Origin: Blastococcus sp. VKM Ac-2987
GTDB taxonomy: Bacteria > Actinomycetota > Actinomycetes > Mycobacteriales > Geodermatophilaceae
Assembly (NCBI RefSeq): GCF_026967805.1
Contig: NZ_JAPVBG010000003.1
Coordinates: 558,001 to 622,000 of the forward strand
Direction of reading: 5' to 3'
DNA length: 64,000 bases
Of the stretch, positions 52,184 to 62,500 are shown one piece after another. The notes below the pieces were generated by a model, which saw nothing but the letters and a program-made list of their open reading frames with translations, was not told the DNA's origin and made no database searches. A program made the translations under genes and the position numbers. Numbering within the stretch: position 1 is the first letter of the stretch; every line of letters starts with the position of its first letter.

Positions 52184-52921
52184 GTGACCGGGGGCGTGCT
52201 GGTGCTGGGCGGCACCGGGGAGGGGCGCCGTCTGGCGGCGGCGCTGGCCGGGGCGGGGGTCGACGTGGTCAGCTCGCTGGCCGGCCGGGTGGCCGATCCG
52301 GCGCTGCCGGCGGGGCGGGTGCGGATCGGCGGGTTCGGCGGCGTGGCCGGGCTGGTGGCCTGGCTGCGGGACGAGGCCCCCGCCGCGGTGGTCGACGCGA
52401 CGCACCCGTTCGCGGCCGGGATGACGGCCGCGGCGGCCGAGGCGTCGGCGGCCACCGGCATCCCGCTGCTGCGGCTGCAGCGCCCCGGCTGGACGGCCGG
52501 ACCGGGCGACGACTGGCGCTGGGTGGACTCGCCGGCCGACGCGGCCGCGGCGGTCGCCGGGTACGGCTCGGTGTTCCTCACCACCGGCCGCCAGGGGCTC
52601 GCCGCGTTCGCCGACGTCCCCGGGCACTGCCTGGTGCGCTCGGTGGACCCGCCGGCGCCCCCGCTGCCGCACCGGGTCACCGTGCTGCTCGCCCGCGGGC
52701 CGTTCGACGTGGCCGGCGAGCGGGCGCTGATGCGGGAGCACGCCGTCGAGGTCGTCGTCACCAAGGACAGCGGGGGGCCGATGACGGCCGCGAAGCTCAC
52801 CGCCGCCCGCGAGCTGGGCCTGCCCGTCGTGCTGCTCCGCCGTCCGCCGCTGCCGCCCGGCGTGCCGGTGGTGGCCACGGTGGGGGAGGCGGTGGAGTGG
52901 ATCCGGTCGTGCGCAATCTGA
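52184..52921 (+). CDS. cobK: Precorrin-6A reductase
   Basis: 245 residues. N-terminal 'VLVLGGTGEGRRLAAALAGA', then 'VVDATHPFAAGMTAAAAEA', 'VFLTTGRQGLAAF' and 'VVVTKDSGGPMTAAKLTAA', all CobK/CbiJ blocks. It reduces the C18-C19 bond with NADPH. GTG start; an upstream in-frame GTG at 52127 would add 19 residues without conserved content. Confidence 0.93.
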   Translation: MTGGVLVLGGTGEGRRLAAALAGAGVDVVSSLAGRVADPALPAGRVRIGGFGGVAGLVAWLRDEAPAAVVDATHPFAAGMTAAAAEASAATGIPLLRLQRPGWTAGPGDDWRWVDSPADAAAAVAGYGSVFLTTGRQGLAAFADVPGHCLVRSVDPPAPPLPHRVTVLLARGPFDVAGERALMREHAVEVVVTKDSGGPMTAAKLTAARELGLPVVLLRRPPLPPGVPVVATVGEAVEWIRSCAI

Positions 52922-52964
52922 TCGTCATGTGTGACGGCCGGGGGCGCGGGGGCAGTCCACGGTC

Positions 52965-53582
52965 ATGACCGAAACCGCGTCCCTCCGTGCCCTGGCCCTC
53001 GTCTGCAGCCTCAAGCCCTCGCCCGCTCCCTCGAGCAGCGACCTGATCGCCCGGCAGATCCTGGGCGAGCTGGCGAAGCACGGCGTCACCGGGAACGTCG
53101 TGCGGGTCGTGGACTCCGACGTCAAGCCCGGCGTCGAGGTGGACATGGGCGACGGCGACGAGTGGCCCGCGATCCGCGAGCAGATGATGGCCGCCGACAT
53201 CCTGATCGTGTCCACGCCGACCTGGGTCGGTCACATGAGCAGCGTGGCCCAGCGGGTGCTGGAGCGGCTGGACGGCGAGCTGTCGGAGACCGACGGGTCC
53301 GGGCGCCCGCTGGTCGCCGGCAAGGTCGCCGTGGTGTCCGTCGTCGGCAACGAGGACGGCGCGCACAAGATCGTCGCCGACCTCTTCCAGGGCCTCAACG
53401 ACATCGGCTTCACCATCCCGTCGCAGGGGTCGACCTACTGGAACGACCAGGCGATGGGCGGCACCGACTACATGGACCTCGACGAGACCCCGGAGGCCGT
53501 CGCCTCGACGACCGCCACGCTGGCGGAGAACGCTGCCCGGCTGGCGCGGGCGCTCCAGGCCACGCCGTACCCGGGTCGCTGA
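52965..53582 (+). CDS. Flavodoxin-like NAD(P)H-dependent FMN oxidoreductase
   Basis: 205 residues. 'ALVCSLKPSPAPSSSDLIAR' is the FMN phosphate loop of the NADPH-dependent FMN reductase/WrbA-like fold, and 'DILIVSTPTWVGHMSSVAQR' and 'VVSVVGNEDGAH' are the other flavin-contacting loops. It lies among cobalamin genes, 43 bases after cobK. A role in reducing Co(II) corrinoids is conceivable but unproven. Confidence 0.82.
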   Translation: MTETASLRALALVCSLKPSPAPSSSDLIARQILGELAKHGVTGNVVRVVDSDVKPGVEVDMGDGDEWPAIREQMMAADILIVSTPTWVGHMSSVAQRVLERLDGELSETDGSGRPLVAGKVAVVSVVGNEDGAHKIVADLFQGLNDIGFTIPSQGSTYWNDQAMGGTDYMDLDETPEAVASTTATLAENAARLARALQATPYPGR

Positions 53583-53589
53583 CCGGCGG

Positions 53590-54840
53590 TCAGGCCGGCA
53601 GCCGCTCCGCCGCCGTGCCCGGCGCCCCTTCGGGCAGCCCGGCGCGGCGGCGGCGCAGCCGGACCCCGCCGATCGCCAGCAGCGCCAGGACGACGAGCAC
53701 CGCCGCGTAGATCTCGGCGACGGTCTCCAGCCCCACGGACGTCGCGGCCGATCCCGCGATCACCGCCGGCACGCTGAAGCTGAGGTAGCCGACGACGAAC
53801 ACGCTCGACAGGAGGCCGGCGCGCTCGGCCGGGGAGACGCCGGCGCTCACGGTCGCCACCGAGCCGAGGAACGACAGGCCGAAGCCGAGGCCGGAGACGA
53901 CCGCCGAGGCGAAGAGCAGGGGGACTGACCCGGTGAGCAGAGCCGCGATCGTGCCGGCGACCCCGCCGGCGAAGAGCGTCGCGCCGCGGAGCATGGCCCG
54001 CTCCGCGCCGAGGTTCCGGCCGAGGATCGCGCCGATCCCGCCGGACCCGTGCATGGCCAGCACCAGCAGGCTGCCGACCAGGTGGTCCTCGATGCCGAAG
54101 ACGGCGGCGACGAGCGACGGCCCGAGGGACAGGTAGAGGCCGCCCAGCGCCCAGGCCGCCACGATGACCGGCAGCGCGGTGAGGAAGGCGGCTCGCTGGG
54201 ACCGGGGCACCCGGACGGTCGGGCGCAGCGATCGCAGCGCACCGGGCGACCGCGGCGAGGTCTCGGGCAGCACCAGGACGAGGGCCGTCGCCAGCAGCAC
54301 GACGACGGCGAGGACGCCGAAGACCCAGCGGGACGGCGTCGCGACGTACTCGACGACCAGGCCGGCGCCGACCGCGCCCAGCGACAGACCCAGGCCCGGG
54401 GCGGCGCTGTTCAGCAGGGCGCCCAGCGGACGGCCCGGGCGCTGCGTGTCCAGCAGCAGCGCGCCGAGCGTGCCGGTCAGCACCCCCATGGACAGGCCCT
54501 GCAGCACGCGGGCCACCAGCAGCCAGCCCACGGCGTCCGCGGTCAGGAAGACGAGCATGGCCGCCGCCTGCAGCAGCAGCCCGCCGGCCACCACCGGCCG
54601 GCGGCCGACGTGGTCGGAGAGGCCGCCCGCGACGAGCAGCGCGGCCAGCAGGGCGACGGCGTAGATGCCGAAGACGGTCGTGAGGATGCCCGGACCGAAG
54701 CCGAACTGCTCCTGGTAGACGCGGTACAGCGGCGTCGGGACGCCGGAGGCGGCGAGCACGAGCAGCAGCAGGCCGGCCGTGGTCCAGAACGCCGGGGTGC
54801 GGGAGAGCGTCGGGGCGGCCACGGAAGTGGGCAAGGGCAA
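53590..54840 (-). CDS. MFS transporter
   Basis: 416 residues, about twelve transmembrane helices. Motif A is 'GGLSDHVGRRPVVAGG', and 'RVLQGLSMGVLTGTLGALLL' follows. It belongs to the drug:H+ antiporter-like branch; substrate unknown. The TTG start was chosen because 'GGGAG' sits four bases upstream and the first helix begins about 15 residues in; GTG at 54822 is an alternative. It interrupts the cobalamin gene series and follows cobIJ on the same strand. Confidence 0.83.
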   Translation of the reverse strand: MPLPTSVAAPTLSRTPAFWTTAGLLLLVLAASGVPTPLYRVYQEQFGFGPGILTTVFGIYAVALLAALLVAGGLSDHVGRRPVVAGGLLLQAAAMLVFLTADAVGWLLVARVLQGLSMGVLTGTLGALLLDTQRPGRPLGALLNSAAPGLGLSLGAVGAGLVVEYVATPSRWVFGVLAVVVLLATALVLVLPETSPRSPGALRSLRPTVRVPRSQRAAFLTALPVIVAAWALGGLYLSLGPSLVAAVFGIEDHLVGSLLVLAMHGSGGIGAILGRNLGAERAMLRGATLFAGGVAGTIAALLTGSVPLLFASAVVSGLGFGLSFLGSVATVSAGVSPAERAGLLSSVFVVGYLSFSVPAVIAGSAATSVGLETVAEIYAAVLVVLALLAIGGVRLRRRRAGLPEGAPGTAAERLPA

Positions 54841-54869
54841 CGATCTCCCGCGCATTCCCGCCCTGCGTG

Positions 54870-56402
54870 TCAGCCCGGGTAGCTGCGCGAGGTGTAGACC
54901 GCGCCCGAGGGCGTGACCCGGGTCTGCGAGGAGCCGACCAGCACCAGGCAGCGCATGTCCACCGTCGCGGGGTCCAGCGAACCGAGGGTGGTGACCCGGA
55001 CGGTCTCCTCGGAGCCGCCGACGTCCCGGCCGACGACCACCACGGTCTCCGGTGCACGCGTCTCCAGCAGCACCTGCAGCGCCTCGCCGAGCTGGTGCGG
55101 GCGGTGCCGGGACCGCGGGTTGTAGAGGGCGATGACCAGGTCGGCGGCCGCCGCGTGCCGCAGCCGGCCGACGATCACCTCCCACGGCTTGAGGACGTCG
55201 GACAGCGACATGACGCAGAAGTCGTGGCCCAGCGGCGCCCCCACCCGGGAGGCCACCGCCTGGGCGGCGGTCAGGCCCGGCACCACGCGCACCGGCACCC
55301 CGGCGAACTCCGGCCGCTCGGCCACCTCCAGCACCGCGGCGGCCATCGCGAAGACGCCCGGGTCGCCGCTGGAGACGACCGCCACCCGCCGGCCGGAGCG
55401 CGCCAGCTCGAGGGCGTGCGCGGCGCGGTCTGCCTCGACGCGGTTGTCGCTGGGGTGGCGGGTCTGGCGCGGGTTCGCCGCCACCCGGTCCAGGTAGGGG
55501 CCGTAGCCGACGAGGTCGTCGGCGCAGGACAGGGCCTCGGCCGCCTCCGGGGTGGTCCAGCTCCGCGCGCCGGGACCGAGACCGACGACGACCACCTCGC
55601 CGTGCACCGCCGCCTCGCCGGACGGCCGGGCCGGCTCGGTTCCCTGCGGGGTGAGCGGGCTGGGCAGCAGGGCGAGGGAGAAGTACGGGACGCTCGCCGG
55701 GTCGACGTCGGCCAACGGCAGGCAGCGCTGGCGGTCGGTGGTCGCCCGCTCGACGTAGAGGGCGCGGTCCATGACCCCGGCCCGCTCGAAGGCCTCGCGC
55801 ACCTGCGGGAACGTGCGGCCGAGCTTCATGACGGCGGCGGAGTCGGTGGCGGCCAGCCGCGCGGCGAGCTCGTCGGCGGGCAGCGTGCCGGGCAGCACGG
55901 TGAGCACCTCGTCGCGCTCGACCAGCGGCCGCCCGACGGCGGCGGCCGCGCCGCTCACGCTGGTGACGCCGGGGACCACCTCGGTCGGGTAGCGGTGGGC
56001 CAGCCGCTTGTGCATGTGCATGTAGGAGCCGTAGAAGAGCGGGTCGCCCTCGGCGAGCACGACGACGTCCCGGCCGGCGTCCAGGTGCGCGGCGAGCCTT
56101 GCTGCGGCGGACTCGTAGAACTCGTCGATCGCGCCCTGGTAGCCGCCGGGGTGGTCGGTGGTCTCGGTGGTGACCGGGTAGACCAGCAGCTCCTCGACCT
56201 GGCCCTCGCGCAGGTAGGGCTCGGCCAGCGCGCGGGCGACCGAGCGGCCGTGCCGGGCGGCGTGGAACGCGACGACGTCGGCGGCACCGATCAGCCGGGC
56301 GGCCTTGACGGTGACCAGCTCCGGGTCGCCGGGGCCCAGCCCCACCCCGTAGAGGCGACCTGTTCCGCCCTGCTCCCCGCTCCCGCGGGCCGCGCCGCTC
56401 AC
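54870..56402 (-). CDS. cobIJ: CobI-CobJ fusion: precorrin-2 C20- and precorrin-3B C17-methyltransferase
   Basis: 510 residues with two tetrapyrrole methylase domains. CobI (about 15-245): '[20 protein letters not shown]', '[20 protein letters not shown]'. CobJ (about 265-505): '[20 protein letters not shown]', '[16 protein letters not shown]' and '[13 protein letters not shown]'. The first methylates C20 and the second contracts the ring while methylating C17. Such fusions are common in actinobacteria. GTG start overlaps the cobH stop by four bases. Confidence 0.95.
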   Translation of the reverse strand: MSGAARGSGEQGGTGRLYGVGLGPGDPELVTVKAARLIGAADVVAFHAARHGRSVARALAEPYLREGQVEELLVYPVTTETTDHPGGYQGAIDEFYESAAARLAAHLDAGRDVVVLAEGDPLFYGSYMHMHKRLAHRYPTEVVPGVTSVSGAAAAVGRPLVERDEVLTVLPGTLPADELAARLAATDSAAVMKLGRTFPQVREAFERAGVMDRALYVERATTDRQRCLPLADVDPASVPYFSLALLPSPLTPQGTEPARPSGEAAVHGEVVVVGLGPGARSWTTPEAAEALSCADDLVGYGPYLDRVAANPRQTRHPSDNRVEADRAAHALELARSGRRVAVVSSGDPGVFAMAAAVLEVAERPEFAGVPVRVVPGLTAAQAVASRVGAPLGHDFCVMSLSDVLKPWEVIVGRLRHAAAADLVIALYNPRSRHRPHQLGEALQVLLETRAPETVVVVGRDVGGSEETVRVTTLGSLDPATVDMRCLVLVGSSQTRVTPSGAVYTSRSYPG

Positions 56403-57019
56403 TCCTCGGTGCTCGCGATCGCGTTGACGGCGGCCGCGGTGATCGCGCTGCCGCCGCGCCGGCCCCGGACGACCAGGTGCTCCAGGTCGGAGGCGGCCAG
56501 CGCCTCCTTGGACTCGACCGCGCCGATGAACCCGACCGGGATGCCGATGACGGCGGCGGGCCGGGGGGCGCCGGCGGCCACCATCTCCAGCAGGTGGAAC
56601 AGCGCGGTGGGCGCGTTGCCGATGGCGACGACGGCGCCGTCGAGCCGGTCGCGCCACAGCTCCAGCGCGGCGGCGGTGCGGGTGGTGCCCAGGTCTGCGG
56701 CGAGGGCGGGGGTGCGCGCGTCGTTGAGCGTGCAGACGACGTCGTTGTCCTTCGGCAGCCGCCGGCGGGTGATGCCGCTGGCGACCATCTGGGCGTCGCA
56801 GAGCACCGGCGCGCCGGCGTCCAGCGCCTCGCGGGCCCGCTGCACGACCGCGGAGGAGTAGGCGACGTCGGCGACCAGGTCCACCTGCCCGCAGGCGTGG
56901 ATCATCCGCACCGCGACCTGGGCGACGTCGGCGGGCAGGCTCGCGAGGTCCGCCTCGGCACGGATGGTGGCGAACGATCGCCGGTAGATCTCGGCGCCGT
57001 CCTTCTCGTAGTCGTACAT
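56399..57019 (-). CDS. cobH: Precorrin-8X methylmutase
   Basis: 206 residues. It begins '[20 protein letters not shown]' and has the catalytic His41 in '[10 protein letters not shown]', plus '[16 protein letters not shown]' and '[19 protein letters not shown]'. It moves the C11 methyl to C12, giving hydrogenobyrinate. The ATG follows a spacer of 160 bases from cobG with no evident regulatory element. Confidence 0.96.
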   Translation of the reverse strand: MYDYEKDGAEIYRRSFATIRAEADLASLPADVAQVAVRMIHACGQVDLVADVAYSSAVVQRAREALDAGAPVLCDAQMVASGITRRRLPKDNDVVCTLNDARTPALAADLGTTRTAAALELWRDRLDGAVVAIGNAPTALFHLLEMVAAGAPRPAAVIGIPVGFIGAVESKEALAASDLEHLVVRGRRGGSAITAAAVNAIASTEE

Positions 57020-57179
57020 CGGCGAGGAGGCTACGTCCCGTCGTCCGACCGCCTGCCGCGGGCAACGGTGGGCAGCACCGCTCCAGCGTGGTCCCGACCG
57101 CTGCGGCCGCGAGCTCCGGGGGAGAGCGAGGCGGCCGGCCGGACCCGAGCCGGGCCTGCCACAGCAGCATCCGGAGAAG

Positions 57180-58340
57180 TCAGCCGGAGCTGTCGATCCG
57201 GTAGCCGCTGCCGGTCGCGACCACGTCGACGACCTCGCCGGAGGGGCGGCCGCAGCGCCGGCCGCAGCCGGCCCAGTGCTGCCGGGCGCCGCTCGCGGGC
57301 AGCGCCCCGTCGGCGACCGCACGGGTCGCGTCGGACCGCACGTCGGCCAGCGACTTCGCGCAGCCCGGCCGACCCGCGCAGGCGGTCACGCGCAGCCAGG
57401 CGCTGCCGGGGTCGAGCACGAGCCCCGCGGCGGCGAGGGCCCGGGCGGACGCGGCGTCCGGCAGGTCGGGGACGACGACGCTGCGCCACGGCGTGAGCTG
57501 GACCCCGTCCGCCGCGACCGACGCCAGGAGGTCTGCCTGGTCGGCCGTCAGCCGGCCGAGCGGCACGACCGCGGCCAGCGCCGTCCGCCCGTCGTCCTGC
57601 CGCAGCGCCCCGGCCGGCCCGTGCGGGGGTGCAGCGGGGACGGCGACGGGCGCGGAGCGGGGGCCGCCGATCGCGGCGGCGATCCGCGCCGGCCCCTCGT
57701 CCAGCTCGGACACCCGCCAGGCGGAGCCGCCCTGCGCCCGGCGCTCGGCGACGAAGGCGCGCGTGGCCGCCAGCGCGAGCGGGACGGCGTCCGCCGGCGT
57801 GCTGCGCAGGCCGCTGTCGGCGCCGGCGAGGAGCAGCGCCACGGTGCCCGGGTCGAGGGCGAGCAGACCGACGTCCGGGGCCTGCCCCGCGACGTCGCCG
57901 CGGCCGTCGTCGAACGCGGCGAGGAAGCGGCCGGGCAGCTCGGCGAGGGCGGGGTCCGCGCACAGCGCGGCGTCGAAGCCCGGCGGCCAGGGGCGCACGT
58001 CCAGCAGCCCGCCCGCGCGGCCGCTGAGCACGCTGGCCAGCACGTTGCGGGCCGTCTCGTGCGTGGCGCTCGGGAGCAGCCCCGCCACCGCCAGCCGGTC
58101 GCCGAGCGCGGTCTCCGCACCCGGCGCCAGCCCTCGCAGCTGCACGTTGCCGCGGCTGGTGAGCTCCAGCGCTCCGTCGCCCAGCTCCCGCGCCGCGGCG
58201 GCGAGCACCCGGAGCTGGGCGATCGTGAGGGCACCGCCGGGTACCCGCACCCGGGCGAGCGCGCCGTCGGCGGCCGGATGGGTCTGCAGCGCGCCGGGGC
58301 AGGAGTCCGCCCGGTCGCGGGCGGGCGCCTGCACGGTCAT
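57180..58340 (-). CDS. cobG: Precorrin-3B synthase (CobG-like)
   Basis: 386 residues with two nitrite/sulfite-reductase ferredoxin-like half domains ('[20 protein letters not shown]', '[12 protein letters not shown]') and the 4Fe-4S/haem-type cysteines '[10 protein letters not shown]' (C-x5-C) and '[10 protein letters not shown]' (C-x3-C). CobG is the oxygen-requiring enzyme that hydroxylates C20 and forms the lactone before ring contraction. Its presence indicates aerobic corrin synthesis. The ATG lies 11 bases from the DUF4383 gene end. Confidence 0.9.
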   Translation of the reverse strand: MTVQAPARDRADSCPGALQTHPAADGALARVRVPGGALTIAQLRVLAAAARELGDGALELTSRGNVQLRGLAPGAETALGDRLAVAGLLPSATHETARNVLASVLSGRAGGLLDVRPWPPGFDAALCADPALAELPGRFLAAFDDGRGDVAGQAPDVGLLALDPGTVALLLAGADSGLRSTPADAVPLALAATRAFVAERRAQGGSAWRVSELDEGPARIAAAIGGPRSAPVAVPAAPPHGPAGALRQDDGRTALAAVVPLGRLTADQADLLASVAADGVQLTPWRSVVVPDLPDAASARALAAAGLVLDPGSAWLRVTACAGRPGCAKSLADVRSDATRAVADGALPASGARQHWAGCGRRCGRPSGEVVDVVATGSGYRIDSSG

Positions 58341-58351
58341 GGCGCCGAAGG

Positions 58352-59185
58352 CTACTTCGTGGCGCCCGACCCGCCGGCGTCGAAGGACATCCAGATCCGG
58401 CGGCGGTCCGACCGGCTCCGTGCGTCGGCCATGGCCGCCACCCGGCGCTGCTGGTCGGGGGTGGCGGTGTGCTGCACGACCGCGAACTCCGCGTCCCGCA
58501 TGGCCCGCTCGGCGGCGAACTCGGCCGGGGTGGACGGGAACCCGTCGTCGGAGTCGTCGTCCTCGCTCCCGGAGGGGTGGGCGTAGGGGCTGTCGGACGG
58601 CAGGTTCCCGCTCACCCGGCCGTAGGCGCCGAGGATCAGCAGGACCAGACCGGCGACCACCGAGAAGACGACGTTGGCGAAGCGGAAGGCCAGGAAGTTC
58701 AGGTCGGTCTCCAGCACGGCGAGGTTGGCCAGCGCGGAGATCAGGAACAGCACGCCGACGACGATCATCACCGTCGAGGCGATCCGCGGCCCGCGCACCG
58801 CGGCGGCGATGAGCACGGCGGCGGTGACCACCGAGATGGTCGACAGCAGGCCGTTCGAGGACAGGCCCAGGACCCGCTCGCCGTCGGTCGAGAAGAAGTC
58901 CAGGCCGTCGGCGAAGCCGAGGATGCCGAACACCGCGATCACCGCGGCGACGACCACCGCGCCGATCCGGTGCACGGCCGGCACCCGGCTGCCGGCCGGG
59001 CCGTCCTCGGTGTCCCGCCGCTGCGGCCTCGCGGGCTCGAGCCGTTCGGAGCCGGCTGGGCCGAGCCCCCGGGAGCCCGCCGGCTCGCCGGCGCGTTCGG
59101 ACGGGGCGGCCGGCCCCGGCGGGGCGGATGGGGTGTCGGGTGCGGTGCGGGTTCGCGTGCGGTGGAGGTGCGGACGCAGTGCCAT
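58352..59185 (-). CDS. DUF4383-like membrane protein
   Basis: 277 residues: a Pro/Arg-rich N-terminal cytoplasmic region of about 70 residues, four transmembrane helices (about 75-195), and an acidic C-terminal tail with 'SEDDDSDDG'. The middle part ('VFGILGFADGLDFF', 'VLGLSSNGLLSTISVV', 'ANLAVLETDLNFLAFRFANV') resembles DUF4383. Function unknown. ATG with 'CGAGGGAG' upstream; divergent from cobN. Confidence 0.8.
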   Translation of the reverse strand: MALRPHLHRTRTRTAPDTPSAPPGPAAPSERAGEPAGSRGLGPAGSERLEPARPQRRDTEDGPAGSRVPAVHRIGAVVVAAVIAVFGILGFADGLDFFSTDGERVLGLSSNGLLSTISVVTAAVLIAAAVRGPRIASTVMIVVGVLFLISALANLAVLETDLNFLAFRFANVVFSVVAGLVLLILGAYGRVSGNLPSDSPYAHPSGSEDDDSDDGFPSTPAEFAAERAMRDAEFAVVQHTATPDQQRRVAAMADARSRSDRRRIWMSFDAGGSGATK

Positions 59186-59380
59186 GGCGACTCCCTCGAA
59201 GAACCGGTCTGTACCCCTCCTTCCCCTCCGGCACACCGGGCGGATGCGACCGTCTGCACCGCCGCCCGGTGGGCACGCCCGTCACCCGCCGGGGGCCCGC
59301 ATCCGACCGCACGTCCTGCGGCCGGGGCCGCCCTGTCGTCCGAGGCCCGCCCCGGGGCACCCGGTAGCGTCTGCGGTCAA

Positions 59381-59473
59381 TCACGGCAGTCCAGCGAGGA
59401 AACCGGTGCGAATCCGGTGCGGTCCCGCCACTGTCAGCCCTCGCGGGCGAGCCAGACACTCCGGCTGCCGTGC
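59381..59473 (+). promoter_or_regulatory. Cobalamin riboswitch upstream of cobN
   Basis: The transcript has 'GAGGAAACCGGTGCGAATCC' followed by the core 'GGTGCGGTCCCGCCACTGT' and 'GCGAGCCAGACACTC'. ACGGCAG and CTGCCGT form the closing P1 stem. The compact layout, about 93 nt, matches the riboswitch before chlID. A TAGCGT -10 box at 59365-59370 would start transcription about ten bases before it. It should lower cobN expression when cobalamin is high. Confidence 0.93.
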
Positions 59474-59512
59474 TCGACGACCCGGGGCGCGGACCCCGAG
59501 GGAGGCACTGCC

Positions 59513-62500
59513 GTGAGCACACGCTCCTTCACCCTGCTGTCCACCTCCGACACCGACCTGCTGTCGGCCCGGTCGAGCACCGCCGACTGGCGGCTGGGCA
59601 ACCCCTACCGCGCCGGCGACCTCGCCGAGTTCGCCGCCGGTACCGATCTCGTCGTGGTCCGCATCCTGGGGTCCCGCCGGAAGTACGAGGACATGGTCGC
59701 GCCCCTGTTGGGCCTGGGCGTGCCGGTGGTCGTGTTGGGTGGTGAGCAGCTGCCCGACGCCGAGCTGATGGAGCTCTCGACCGTGCCGATGGGCGTGGCC
59801 ACCGAGGCGCACACCTACCTGGCCCAGGGCGGTCCGGAGAACATGGTGCAGCTGCACCGCTTCCTCGCCGACACCGTGCTGCTGGACGGCGAGGGCTTCG
59901 AGGCCCCGGCCGTCGCACCGGACTGGGGCCTGCTGGACCGCCCGGCCCCCGCCGGTGACGGGGGGGTGAGCATCGCAGGGAGCGCCGGCGACCGAGGAGC
60001 GGAGCGAGTCCGGAACGGCGGCGAGGACACCGCAACCGGCCCGCGGGTCGCCGTCCTCTACTACCGGGCGCACCACCTGGCCGGGAACACCGCCTTCGTG
60101 CACACGCTGTGCGAGGCGATCGAGACCGCCGGCGGCGTGCCGGTGCCGGTCTACACCGCGTCGCTGCGGTCGGTGGACCCGGAGATGCTCGACGTGCTGC
60201 GCACCGTCGACGCCATGGTCGTCACCGTGCTGGCGGCCGGCGGCTCGAAGCCCGCCACCGCGCAGGCCGGTGGGGACGACGGTGCCTGGGACGTCGGCGA
60301 GCTGGCCCGGCTGGACGTCCCGGTGATCCAGGGCCTGGTGCTCGGGACGCCGCGGGAGACCTGGGCGGCCAACGACGACGGCCTCTCCCCGCTGGACGTG
60401 GGGAACCAGGTCGCCATCCCCGAGTTCGACGGCCGGATCATCAGCGTGCCGTTCTCCTTCAAGGAGGTCGACGACGAGGGGCTGACCTCTTACGTGCCCG
60501 ACCCGGAGCGGGCCGCGCGGGTGGCCGGCACCGCCGTCGCGCACGCCCGGCTCCGGCACACCGCGCCGGCGGACCGGAAGATCGTGGTGATGCTGTCGGC
60601 GTACCCGACCAAGCACTCCCGGATCGGCAACGCGGTGGGCCTGGACACGCCCGCTTCGGTGGTCCGGCTGCTGGCCGCGATGGCCGGGCAGGGCTACGAC
60701 ATCGGCCCGTTCGACGGCGCGGGCTCGCTGCCCGGCGTCGCCGACCTGGACGGCGACGCACTGGTGCACGCCCTCATCGAGGCCGGCGGCCAGGACCCGG
60801 ACTGGCTGACCCAGGAACAGCTGTCCGGCAACCCGGTCCGCATCCCGGCCGCCGAGTACCGCCGGTTCTTCGACACGCTCCCCGCCGAGCTGACCGACCG
60901 GATGGTGGAGCACTGGGGTCCGCCGCCCGGTGAGCTCTTCGTGGACCCGACCGACGACTGCATCGTGTTCGCCGCGCTGCGCGCCGGCAACGTCGTGGTG
61001 ATGGTCCAGCCGCCGCGCGGCTTCGGGGAGAACCCGATCGCGATCTACCACGACCCCGACCTGCCGCCGTCCCACCACTACCTGGCCGCCTACCACTGGC
61101 TGCGCTCGTCCTTCGGCGCGCACGCGGTCGTGCACGTGGGCAAGCACGGCAACCTGGAGTGGATGCCCGGCAAGACTGTCGGGCTGTCCGCGTCCTGCGC
61201 GCCGGACGCCGCCCTGGGCGACCTGCCGATGGTCTACCCGTTCCTGGTCAACGACCCGGGCGAGGGCTCGCAGGCCAAGCGCCGCGCGCACGCGGTGCTG
61301 GTCGACCACATGGTCCCGCCGATGGCCCGCGCTGACACCTACGGCGACATCGCGCGGCTGGAGCAGCTGCTCGACGAGCACGCCAACATCGCCGCGATGG
61401 ACCCGCCCAAGCTGCCCGCCGTCCGGCAGCAGATCTGGACGCTGATCCAGGCCGCCAAGCTCGACCACGACCTGGGCCTGGACGACCGGCCGCACGACGC
61501 CGAGTTCGACGAAATGATCCTGCACGTCGACGGCTGGCTGTGTGCCATCAAGGACAGCCAGATCCGCGACGGGCTGCACGTCTTCGGCTCCCCGCCGGAG
61601 GGCGACGCGCGCGTGGGCCTGGTGCTGGCCATCCTGCGGGCCCGGCAGATCTGGGGCGGCTCGGTCGCCATGCCCGGCCTGCGCGAGGCGCTCGGCCTGG
61701 TGGAGGACGGCTCGGCCGGGCTGCACGAGACCGACGAGGTCGAGGCCCGGGCGCTCGCCCTGGTCACCGCCATGGAGGAGGCCGGCTGGGCACCCGGTGC
61801 GGTGCCCGCCGTCGTCGAGCGCGTGCTGGGCGGGCCGCACGCGGAGGTCTCGAAGGTGCTCGACTTCGCCGTCACCGAGGTGGTGCCGCGCCTGGCGAGG
61901 ACGACCGACGAGATCGACATGGCCCTGCACGCCCTGGACGGCGGCTACGTGCCGGCCGGACCATCGGGCTCGCCGCTGCGCGGGCTGGTCAACGTGCTGC
62001 CGACCGGGCGCAACTTCTACTCCGTCGACCCGCGCGCGGTGCCCTCCCGGCTGGCCTGGGAGACCGGGCAGGGGCTGGCCGAGTCGCTGGTCGAGCGGTA
62101 CGTCACCGAGACCGGGGAGCACCCGCGCTCGGTGGGGCTCTCGGTGTGGGGCACCTCGGCGATGCGCACCTCCGGCGACGACGTCGCCCAGGTGCTGGCG
62201 CTGCTCGGCGTCCGCCCGGTCTGGGACGAGGCCTCCCGCCGGGTCACCACGCTCGAGCCGATCCCGCTCGCCGAGCTGGGCCGGCCGCGGATCGACGTCA
62301 CGGTGCGCATCTCCGGGTTCTTCCGGGACGCCTTCCCGCACGTGGTGACCATGCTCGACGACGCCGTCACCCTGGCGGCGGGGCTGGACGAGAGCCCGGA
62401 GCAGAACTACGTCCGCGCCCACGTCGAGGCCGACATCGCCGAGCACGGGGACCGCCGCCGCGCCACCACCCGGGTGTTCGGGTCCAAGCCCGGTGCGTAC

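Noticed and set aside
57020-57179. Possible third cobalamin riboswitch between cobG and cobH
   Set aside because: The GCCACTG core and P1 pairing are missing; only GC-rich spacer is seen.
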